Below the pieces are notes generated by a model, which had not been told where the DNA came from, searched no databases, and saw only the letters and a program-made list of their open reading frames with translations. Shown in pieces: positions 5,769 to 11,435 of a stretch of DNA of 11,435 nt (the stretch's first letter is position 1; every line of letters starts with the position of its first letter). The position numbers were made by a program, and so were the translations under genes. This DNA is from an uncultured Clostridium sp. (GTDB lineage Bacteria; Bacillota; Clostridia; Clostridiales; Clostridiaceae), in contig UQBY01000045.1 of the NCBI GenBank assembly GCA_900539375.1, positions 1 through 11,435 on the forward strand, given 5' to 3'.

Positions 5769-6392
5769 TTACCACCCTAATTTAATATTTTCATTAAAGT
5801 GACTTCCATCATTTATAAATTCAAATTTAAATTCACCTTTATCTGAAATAACCTTACTTAAAGTAACTTGACCCATTATTTCTTCAAAAAAGCCTTCATT
5901 TTTTCTAAAATAATTTACAATAGCTTTTAATGCCATGCCATGAGAAACTATAAGAATTTTTTTATTATTAGATTCTGCTAATATTTTATCTAAAACTATT
6001 CCTACTCTTTTATAAAGTTCTTCTAAAGTTTCACCTTTAGGACATCTTATATTCATTTCACCTTTAAATATCTTTGAAATTTCATAACCTCTTCCTTCTT
6101 TTAATAATTCTTCTTCTGTATATCCTTCATATTCTCCAAAGCTTAATTCTCTTAAGCCCTCTTCACATATAACATCTATATTTTTATTGCCCTTTAATAT
6201 TAATGCAGTTTCATACGCTCTTTTAATAGGACTTGTATATATACAATCTAAATCTATTGACTTTAATCTCTCACTTAAAATTTTAGCTCTTTCTATTCCC
6301 TCCTCTGTTAATTCTGAATTGCCACTTCCTTGTAGCCTTTTAGTTAAATTCCAAACAGTTTGTCCATGTCTTGTTAAATAAATTTCAGTCAA
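5769..6392 (-). CDS. Histidine phosphatase (phosphoglycerate-mutase-like) family protein
   Basis: The 207-residue protein has the family's catalytic set: TRHGQT with phospho-accepting His9 and Arg8, Arg58 in TSPIKRA, the likely acid Glu82 in GLRELSFGEYEG, and His151 in VSHGMA. Members act on phosphoglycerate, alpha-ribazole phosphate, phosphosugars or other small phosphoesters, and the sequence alone does not settle the substrate. No cobalamin genes lie nearby, so alpha-ribazole phosphatase (CobC) is not favoured. A cofactor-dependent phosphoglycerate mutase would be longer (about 230-250 residues). The start is a TTG at 6392, with the strong SD GGGGGAG 6 nt upstream. No ATG is available, and the N-terminus aligns with the family from this point. 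It lies 40 nt after the 77-residue gene and is probably co-transcribed; TATACT in the gap might be an extra -10 box. Confidence 0.92.
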   Translation of the reverse strand: MTEIYLTRHGQTVWNLTKRLQGSGNSELTEEGIERAKILSERLKSIDLDCIYTSPIKRAYETALILKGNKNIDVICEEGLRELSFGEYEGYTEEELLKEGRGYEISKIFKGEMNIRCPKGETLEELYKRVGIVLDKILAESNNKKILIVSHGMALKAIVNYFRKNEGFFEEIMGQVTLSKVISDKGEFKFEFINDGSHFNENIKLGW

Positions 6393-6432
6393 AAAAATCT
6401 CCCCCTCATTAGTATAGTATTTTATTATTATA

Positions 6433-6666
6433 TTACATTTTAAATGTATTTATATAATAAATTCCTTCACTTTCATATCCTTGCTCATAAATAAAAAATC
6501 CAAATCTTTTAAGCATTGAATTTATTATTCCAATTTCACTATCATTACTTTTTTCTAAAGTTATTCTAAATCTATCATTTTTATCTATCATTCCAAAATA
6601 ATCGTGAATATTGCTATATTCACTTAATCCTATACAACCCTTAATATCCATTTTGTAATCAGACAT
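6433..6666 (-). CDS. 77-residue hypothetical protein
   Basis: I recognise no family. It is a soluble, mixed-charge protein without signal peptide or membrane segment. The C-terminal two thirds read as strand (DRFRITLEK), helix (EIGIINSMLKRFG), strand (FFIYEQGY) and strand (GIYYINTF), suggesting a small compact alpha/beta fold. The start is ATG 6666, with AAAGGAG at 6682..6676 and an 8-nt spacer. This strong SD and the orderly position between two units support a real gene. It follows the EF-G-like gene after a terminator (6752-6801) and precedes the histidine phosphatase by 40 nt, so the two probably form an operon. Whether they share a function is unknown. Confidence 0.7.
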   Translation of the reverse strand: MSDYKMDIKGCIGLSEYSNIHDYFGMIDKNDRFRITLEKSNDSEIGIINSMLKRFGFFIYEQGYESEGIYYINTFKM

Positions 6667-6751
6667 CCATTTATCTCCTTTGTCAGTATTTCAATTTTAT
6701 ATTTTCCAAGAATAAAAAATTTTATTCATATTTTTTTCCTTAGATGTATCC

Positions 6752-6801
6752 TAATAAAAAATAAGAGCTGTATAATACAAAATATATTATTTACAGCTCT
6801 T
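6752..6801 (-). terminator. Rho-independent terminator of the EF-G-like gene
   Basis: A 10-bp stem pairs 6763-6772 (AAGAGCTGTA) with 6792-6801; the AT-rich loop can pair further. On the minus strand it is followed by ATTTTTTATT. It begins 7 nt after the stop codon. Confidence 0.88.
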
Positions 6802-6808
6802 TAAACTA

Positions 6809-8866
6809 TTATTTACTATTTTCAATTATCTTGCTAGCTTCATTAGGTGGAACCTCTTCATATCTTTCAAAGGTCATATCAAAATTTCCTCTTCCTTGAG
6901 TTATTGACCTTAAATCAGTAGCATATTTAAACATCTCTGCCATAGGAACTTCAACTATTACCTTTTGATTAACTTCTCCTTCTGGTTCCATTCCTATAAC
7001 TCTTCCTCTTTTCTTATTTATATCTGTAATTATATCTCCCATATAATCATTAGGAACTACTATTTCTGCATGCATTATAGGCTCTAATAATATTGGATTT
7101 GCTTCTTCCATACCTTTTTTATATGCAAGTGAGGCTGCTACTTTAAAAGCCATTTCAGAAGAGTCAACTGGGTGATAAGAACCATCATGTAAAGTAGCCT
7201 TTAAACCAATAACAGGATATCCAGCAAGAACCCCCTTATTCATACATTCCTTTAAACCTTTTTCAACAGCTGGTATAAAGTTTCTAGGAACAACTCCTCC
7301 TACTACCTTATCTACAAATTCTAAATCTTGTTCTCCATCATTTCTAGCTTCAAATAATATTTTTACATCTCCATATTGACCATGTCCACCAGATTGTTTT
7401 TTATGTTTTCCTTGAACATCTGCTTTTCCTTTTATAGTTTCTCTATATGGAACTTTTGGAACTTGTAAATTAACATCTACACCAAATTTAGATTTTAATT
7501 TAGATGCAACTACTTCTAAGTGAGTTTCTCCTAAACCAGATATTATTATTTCTGCATTTTCAGTATCTCTTGATAATGATAAAACAGGATCTTCTTCTAA
7601 TAACTTAGTCATTCCTAAAGATATCTTTTCTTCATCTCCTTTATTTTTAGGAATTGCAACCATTGATAAATTAGCCTTAGGGAAATTTATTTTATCAAAT
7701 ATAACTTTAAAATTACCATCACACAAAGTATCTCCTGTAGAAGTATATTGCAATTTAGCAACAGCTCCTATATCCCCTGCAACTATTTCTTTTGTAGGAA
7801 TTTGATTTTTTCCTCTCATAAAAAATACATTTGCAAGTTTTTCAGGTTTATCTTTATTTGAATTTATAACATCAACTTCACCATTTAATTTTCCTGTAAT
7901 AACTCTAAATAATGAAATTTTACCTACAAAAGGATCAGCTATTGTTTTAAATACAAATGCTGAGAATGGGTCTTTTTCATTTAGTTTTAAAAATACCTCT
8001 TCATTTGTACTTAAATTCTTTGCTTTTTGTGGAATTGCATATTTAGGTGAAGGGAAACATTCAACTATATCTTCAAGTAAAGTATTAATACCTATTGCTT
8101 TACTAGCAGAACCACACATTACTGGTGCAATATCACCTGATGTACATCCATTTATTAATCCTTCATAGATTTCTAAATCAGTTATTTCTTCATCATTAAA
8201 ATACTTATCAAGTAAAACCTCATCAGTTTCAGCAACTGCTTCAGTTATCATTTTCTTACATTCATCTATTTTATCTACTAATTCAGGTGGAATTTCGCCT
8301 ACTTCCATCTTTTTAGTTTTAGGATTATATATACGAGCCCTCTTTGTTATAACGTTTACAACACCTTTAAAATCATCTTGCTCTCCAATAGGGTATTGAA
8401 TAGGTACTGCACATTTACCAAAGTGTTCTTTAATATCAGCTAAAACTTTTTCAAAGCTAGAATTTTCTCTATCTAATTTATTGATAAAAAAGGTTCTTGG
8501 AAGCTTTATTTTGTTACAATAATCCCATGCTTTTTCTGTACCAACTTGAACTCCTGATACTCCACATACAGTAATTATTGCTGTATCTACAGCTCTCATA
8601 CCTTCAATACATTCACCTAAAAAGTCAAAATATCCTGGAGTATCTACAACATTAATTTTAATTTTTTGAAATTCAAAGGGCAAAATAGAAGTGGATAATG
8701 ATATTTTTCTTTTTTTCTCTTCTGCATCAAAATCTGAAGTAGTTGTTCCTTCATCAACAACACCTAATCTATCTATTGTATCAGAACAAAATAATAATGC
8801 TTCTGCTAAAGAAGTTTTTCCAACTGCACTATGTCCTAAAATTCCTATATTTCTAAGATTGTTCAT
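6809..8866 (-). CDS. Elongation factor G-like GTPase (EF-G paralogue)
   Basis: The 685-residue protein has the full EF-G layout. The G domain carries P-loop GHSAVGKTS (11-19), TTTSDFD for switch I, DTPGYFDF (75-82) and NKLD (129-132). Domain II, III, IV and V regions follow, with domain IV QSGGHGQYGDV and LHDGSYHPVDSSEMAF. Canonical EF-G has GHIDAGKTT and DTPGHVDF. Here the P-loop differs, and the His that helps GTP hydrolysis on the ribosome is Tyr79. These are marks of the EF-G-like (EF-G2) group, whose role is poorly defined, so it is probably not the main translocase. No rpsL, rpsG or tuf lies nearby, unlike the str operon that carries true fusA. I start at ATG 8866, with AAGGA 7 nt upstream; the in-frame ATG at 8884 lacks an SD. 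It is a single-gene unit with its own terminator. Confidence 0.92.
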   Translation of the reverse strand: MNNLRNIGILGHSAVGKTSLAEALLFCSDTIDRLGVVDEGTTTSDFDAEEKKRKISLSTSILPFEFQKIKINVVDTPGYFDFLGECIEGMRAVDTAIITVCGVSGVQVGTEKAWDYCNKIKLPRTFFINKLDRENSSFEKVLADIKEHFGKCAVPIQYPIGEQDDFKGVVNVITKRARIYNPKTKKMEVGEIPPELVDKIDECKKMITEAVAETDEVLLDKYFNDEEITDLEIYEGLINGCTSGDIAPVMCGSASKAIGINTLLEDIVECFPSPKYAIPQKAKNLSTNEEVFLKLNEKDPFSAFVFKTIADPFVGKISLFRVITGKLNGEVDVINSNKDKPEKLANVFFMRGKNQIPTKEIVAGDIGAVAKLQYTSTGDTLCDGNFKVIFDKINFPKANLSMVAIPKNKGDEEKISLGMTKLLEEDPVLSLSRDTENAEIIISGLGETHLEVVASKLKSKFGVDVNLQVPKVPYRETIKGKADVQGKHKKQSGGHGQYGDVKILFEARNDGEQDLEFVDKVVGGVVPRNFIPAVEKGLKECMNKGVLAGYPVIGLKATLHDGSYHPVDSSEMAFKVAASLAYKKGMEEANPILLEPIMHAEIVVPNDYMGDIITDINKKRGRVIGMEPEGEVNQKVIVEVPMAEMFKYATDLRSITQGRGNFDMTFERYEEVPPNEASKIIENSK

Positions 8867-9066
8867 ATTATAATCCTTAATCATAATCTAACGCCAAAAC
8901 ATTAAGTCTACTTAAGCTTTGACTTTCACCTACCTTTCTCCTCACTTATTTAATATTTTATTAAATATTATGTTCCTTTAAGTTCTTTTAGTCCTATAAA
9001 TTCTTACCCTATATAATATTCTATATTAATTTTAAAAATCCTCTAAATTTTCTGAATTTTATAAAC
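8867..9066. other. Long leader or promoter region of the EF-G-like gene
   Basis: This stretch of about 200 nt has no convincing gene. Weak promoter candidates lie on the minus strand around 9010-9050 (for example TTTAGA, 16 nt, TATAGA). If used, they leave a leader of more than 120 nt. The leader holds a 9-bp inverted repeat (TATTTAATA at 8947-8955, TATTAAATA at 8959-8967), which could be an operator or mere AT-richness. A G-rich purine run (about 8929-8944 on the minus strand) could act as an SD before a tiny five-codon frame. I assign no known riboswitch. Confidence 0.3.
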
Positions 9067-9097
9067 AAAAAAAGTGAACCTTATTAAAAAGATTCAC
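9067..9097 (-). terminator. Terminator after the GntR-type regulator
   Basis: On the minus strand GTGAATC (9097..9091) pairs with GGTTCAC (9080..9074), 7 bp with one G-T pair and a 10-nt loop, followed by seven T residues (9073..9067). It starts 18 nt after the stop codon. Confidence 0.85.
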
Positions 9098-9115
9098 ATT
9101 TAATTAATATGTAGT

Positions 9116-10189
9116 TTATTGTGGTGGAGTACAAGAATTTCCTATGATTAAATTAGCTTTAAATGTATATTTAGGTTTATAGGCTTTTCCTTCTACCATT
9201 TCAATAATAAATTGTGCTGCCTTCTTTCCAAGTTCAGCTTTAGGATGTGGAATATTCGTTATAGTATAATCTAAAGAGGAAAGTATTTCTGAATTATCAA
9301 AACTAACTATTGATAAATCTTTTACAGGTGTTATATTTAATTCTTTACATATTTTTATTGTATTAATTGTAATTTCATCGTTATAACATACTATTGCTGT
9401 AGGTTTATCCTTTTTAGACAATACTTTATATAAAAAATCATAACTATTTTTATTTTCTGTAGTAAATTCTGAAATCATAGTTTCGTCAAGTTCTATGTTA
9501 TTAGATTCTAAAGCTTTAATATAGCCATTTCTACGATTTATTCCTTGAATATCATCTGTTTTAAATATTCCAGCTATTTTTTTATGTCCAAGACTAATAA
9601 GATAATTAGTCAATTTATATCCGCCACTAAAATCATCAACATCCACATAAGCAGTTTTTAAATCTTGGAAATGTGAGTTGATTGTAAGAAATTTTATTCC
9701 TAATTTAGTTAACTTTTCTGAATATATATTATGCACCTTATTAATTGAACTTTGTGTAGGTTCCACTATCATGCCATCAATCTTGCTAGTTACTATATCA
9801 GCAAAAAATCTTTTTTCATTTTCTTCTTTATTTTCGCTATTTACTAATATCATATTATAATTATTTATTCTTAATTCCTTTTCTATTCCTTCTATAATTT
9901 TAGGAAAAATATATTCAGATATAGAAGTTATAAAAACAACAATATTTTTTCTTCTATGTTTAGCTTCTACCTTATTTGAATAAAAACTTCCCATCCCCTT
10001 TATTTTATAAATCCATCCCTCTTTTTCAAGATAACTTAATGCTTGTCTAATAGTATGTCTGCTTACACCAAATATTTTAGACATTTCATTTTCAGATGGT
10101 AATTGTTCTTCAGGTAATACCTTTTTTTCTTTAATAAGATTAATATAATAATTCTCTATATATTCATGTTTAGTTTTATCATTTTTCAT
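9116..10189 (-). CDS. GntR/LacI hybrid transcriptional regulator (AraR type)
   Basis: The 357-residue repressor-like protein has an N-terminal GntR winged helix (about 8-72; LPSENEMSKIFGVSRHTIRQ at 30-49, then the wing KGMGSF). It is joined to a LacI/periplasmic-binding-protein sugar-sensing domain (about 82-357, with VDVDDFSGGY and CYNDEI motifs). This architecture and length are those of AraR, the arabinose-responsive repressor of Bacillus and clostridia. No arabinose or other sugar genes lie in the window, so effector and targets are unknown and the symbol is withheld. I start at ATG 10189, because GGAGG lies 8 nt upstream. The in-frame ATG at 10204 overlaps that SD. A perfect palindrome at 10205-10226 sits just upstream and could be its autoregulatory operator. 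It follows vanZ after 43 nt and ends in a clear terminator. Confidence 0.92.
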   Translation of the reverse strand: MKNDKTKHEYIENYYINLIKEKKVLPEEQLPSENEMSKIFGVSRHTIRQALSYLEKEGWIYKIKGMGSFYSNKVEAKHRRKNIVVFITSISEYIFPKIIEGIEKELRINNYNMILVNSENKEENEKRFFADIVTSKIDGMIVEPTQSSINKVHNIYSEKLTKLGIKFLTINSHFQDLKTAYVDVDDFSGGYKLTNYLISLGHKKIAGIFKTDDIQGINRRNGYIKALESNNIELDETMISEFTTENKNSYDFLYKVLSKKDKPTAIVCYNDEITINTIKICKELNITPVKDLSIVSFDNSEILSSLDYTITNIPHPKAELGKKAAQFIIEMVEGKAYKPKYTFKANLIIGNSCTPPQ

Positions 10190-10204
10190 ATGGACATCCT
10201 CCAT

Positions 10205-10226
10205 TAAAGAGTTTTCAAACTCTTTA
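10205..10226. promoter_or_regulatory. Perfect 10+10 bp palindrome before the GntR-type regulator
   Basis: TAAAGAGTTT (10205-10214) and its exact complement (10217-10226) flank the dinucleotide TC. The element lies between the vanZ stop and the regulator's SD. No T-run follows on either strand, so it is not a normal terminator. An operator for the adjacent regulator is one reading; an RNA hairpin modulating translation or the vanZ mRNA end is another. Confidence 0.5.
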
Positions 10227-10232
10227 TTATCT

Positions 10233-10688
10233 TTAATGTTTCAAAGATTTTTTCTTTTTTATATTCTCATATATAAATGTAATACCTACTCCTATAATTC
10301 CCCCTATGCTATCAATAAATACATCTCTTACCATTCCTGATCTTCCTGGAACAAGTAACTGATGTATTTCATCTGTACTTGCATATAAAACCATACAAAA
10401 TAAAGCAATTAGTTTTTGTTTTTTAGTATTAGAATATAGTGTAACTACTCTAAAAATTAAAATATATAATATCATATATTCTGTAACATGTGCTGTTTTT
10501 CTTACAATAAAGCTAGCTATATTTTTTATACTTTCATTTAACTGAAGACCAAAAAAATTTAATATACTTAATACTAAATCACTTTGTTCTTGAGATTCAC
10601 TTCCTGAACGACTAGACATATAAAAGATAAAACACATCCATAATACAAGCATTGTCCATCTTAATATATACTTCTTCTTGTTAACCAT
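10233..10688 (-). CDS. VanZ-family membrane protein
   Basis: The 151-residue protein has about four hydrophobic segments (roughly 8-24, 54-82, 91-104 and 123-140). It carries the VanZ-family pattern: RKTAHVTEY (63-71), then STDEIHQLLVPGRSG (104-118) and RDVFIDSIGG (121-130), with conserved charged residues at the membrane face. The family is named after a teicoplanin-resistance accessory protein, but most members sit outside resistance clusters and have no proven role. There is no van cluster here, so resistance should not be inferred. The start is ATG 10688, with AAGGTGA (10699..10693) at 4 nt. It lies 75 nt downstream of the zinc-ribbon gene without an intervening terminator and 43 nt before the regulator, so the three may form an operon. 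Confidence 0.9.
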   Translation of the reverse strand: MVNKKKYILRWTMLVLWMCFIFYMSSRSGSESQEQSDLVLSILNFFGLQLNESIKNIASFIVRKTAHVTEYMILYILIFRVVTLYSNTKKQKLIALFCMVLYASTDEIHQLLVPGRSGMVRDVFIDSIGGIIGVGITFIYENIKKKKSLKH

Positions 10689-10763
10689 TTTTTCACCTTT
10701 CTTTTTAGCCTATTTCCCATCTTATATTTTTTTATTATTTTAACATATTTTAACTTATATTTT

Positions 10764-11207
10764 CTATCTTTGTTCCACTATATATTTATTTATATATGCT
10801 ATAGATTCTTCTAACATTTCTTGTGCCCTTTCAACTTGTTCTACTTTTATTTCTAAATTACAAATCCTTTGTTCTACCTGACACATTAATTCTCTTATAT
10901 CATGTAATAATTTTCCTTCATAAGAAACTTGAACTCCATCTGCATCCATATAAACTTTTTCTGGAGGGGCTCCACATTCAGTACATTTTGCATATAATCC
11001 TTCACCTTTAGAACCATAAAATAATTTAAATATATTATTATTACATTGAGAGCAACTAGGTAACATTATGAAATCTTCTTTATTTATATCAAAATAATAA
11101 ACACTACCACATTCCTTACAAGTAGCCTTCAATCTATTATCTATGGTCTCAATATAAAATTTATTTCCTGAACATTTATCTTTAGTACATACTACTGTTC
11201 TAATCAT
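10764..11207 (-). CDS. Double zinc-ribbon protein with C-terminal coiled coil, function unknown
   Basis: The 147-residue protein contains two Cys4 modules. The first is C7, C12, C30 and C33; the second is C52, C55, C75 and C78. Each ends with a CxECG knuckle (CKECG, CTECG), the mark of zinc ribbons. A long helix (about 98-146) with heptad-like hydrophobic spacing, rich in Glu, Gln and Lys, suggests a coiled coil for self-association. Such ribbons bind nucleic acid or protein partners, and no specific family is recognised. The start is ATG 11207, with AAGGAGG (11224..11218) 10 nt upstream. The upstream stretch 11225-11352 holds no strong promoter that I can pick out. It is the first gene downstream of the tRNA-Ala terminator and may lead the unit with vanZ and the GntR-type regulator. 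Confidence 0.8.
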   Translation of the reverse strand: MIRTVVCTKDKCSGNKFYIETIDNRLKATCKECGSVYYFDINKEDFIMLPSCSQCNNNIFKLFYGSKGEGLYAKCTECGAPPEKVYMDADGVQVSYEGKLLHDIRELMCQVEQRICNLEIKVEQVERAQEMLEESIAYINKYIVEQR

Positions 11208-11352
11208 AAAAATTTACCCTCCTTAGGCTTCTGAAGATATCATCTTATCTATTTTTATGCTTAATTCATATTTACTATTCTACTATTTATATAAAAAGTA
11301 TTAATTATTAACTTAGTAGATTATTCTTAATTAATACAATTTCCTATAGAAC

Positions 11353-11385
11353 AAAAAAGAGTCATGACTTTCATCATGACTCTTT
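11353..11385 (-). terminator. Rho-independent terminator of the tRNA-Ala unit
   Basis: A perfect 12-bp stem pairs 11356-11367 (AAAGAGTCATGA) with 11374-11385, loop 6 nt, and on the minus strand it ends in a run of six T residues (11358..11353). The stem starts at the last base of the tRNA CCA end. Confidence 0.92.
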
Positions 11386-11435
11386 GGTGGAGATAAAGGG
11401 ATTCGAACCCTTGACCCCCTGCGTGCAAGGCAGGT
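11385..11435 (-). tRNA. tRNA-Ala (anticodon TGC), 5' part outside the window
   Basis: The visible 3' part (51 nt) has the anticodon arm CCTGC-CTTGCAC-GCAGG with anticodon TGC, the variable loop, the T arm AAGGG-TTCGAAT-CCCTT, the acceptor strand TATCTCC, discriminator A and an encoded CCA. A terminator follows at once, so it is the last gene of a leftward unit. In clostridia tRNA-Ala(UGC) often belongs to rRNA operons, so an rRNA operon may lie to the right (inference). Confidence 0.93.

Noticed and set aside
5536..5785. Two plus-strand open frames of 64 and 71 codons
   Set aside because: They overlap the 5' end of cinA and its upstream region in antisense, have hydrophobic low-complexity translations and lack a sound SD; they are shadows of cinA.
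6187..6381. Plus-strand 64-codon frame
   Set aside because: It lies wholly antisense to the histidine-phosphatase gene, with no SD or domain.
8691..8873. Plus-strand 60-codon frame
   Set aside because: It is antisense to the highly conserved G domain of the EF-G-like gene and has no independent support.
9678..9860. Plus-strand 60-codon frame
   Set aside because: It is antisense to the sensor domain of the GntR-type regulator and has no coding evidence.
10233..10688. Glycopeptide-resistance function for the VanZ-family protein
   Set aside because: No vanA/vanH/vanX/vanRS-type genes are nearby, and VanZ-family proteins are common outside resistance clusters.
10823..11011. Plus-strand 62-codon frame
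   Set aside because: It is antisense to the zinc-ribbon gene, whose paired CxxC motifs prove the minus-strand frame.

Overview
The window is very AT-rich DNA from a low-GC Firmicute, most likely Clostridium sensu stricto. Coding regions are A/T-biased, Shine-Dalgarno (SD) sites are strong (GGAGG or AGGTG type), and rRNA/tRNA genes are dispersed. The gene set looks chromosomal and housekeeping. I see no transposase, phage, plasmid or CRISPR sequence. Species cannot be fixed from the sequence alone.

Layout. The left edge (about 1-102) holds two tandem sigma-A type promoters firing leftward out of the window; they look like rRNA operon promoters. Rightward ung (uracil-DNA glycosylase) follows and converges on a 70-residue glycine-rich membrane protein across a long hairpin. 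Next is a small leftward stable-RNA unit: a consensus promoter, a lone 5S rRNA gene, tRNA-Phe(GAA) and a terminator. Diverging from it is a rightward pair, a Sir2 deacylase and a membrane-anchored SH3-like protein. Everything from 3.3 kb to the right edge is leftward, read from right to left: tRNA-Ala(UGC) (partial); a double zinc-ribbon/coiled-coil protein, a VanZ-family membrane protein and a GntR/LacI-hybrid (AraR-type) regulator; an EF-G-like GTPase; a 77-residue unknown and a histidine-phosphatase-family protein; CinA and a CPBP-family membrane protein.

Function. Most units end in clear hairpin terminators, so the window is a string of short, largely independent transcription units rather than one pathway. 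Themes are DNA repair (ung), NAD-related metabolism (the sirtuin uses NAD; CinA-family proteins act on NMN and/or ADP-ribose), translation (5S, two tRNAs, EF-G-like factor) and small envelope proteins (CPBP, VanZ, SH3-like, 70-aa protein). The stable-RNA genes and most protein genes are on the minus strand, which suggests that replication runs right to left here (inference).

I did not find a convincing new multi-gene system. The best leads are the near-leaderless 5S-tRNA-Phe mini-operon, the duplicated promoter modules at the left edge, a perfect 10+10 bp palindrome just before the GntR-type regulator, a structured gap between cinA and the CPBP gene, and two unrecognised small proteins (10764-11207 and 6433-6666). 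For five genes the longest reading frame starts too early; I chose the start that fits the SD site.
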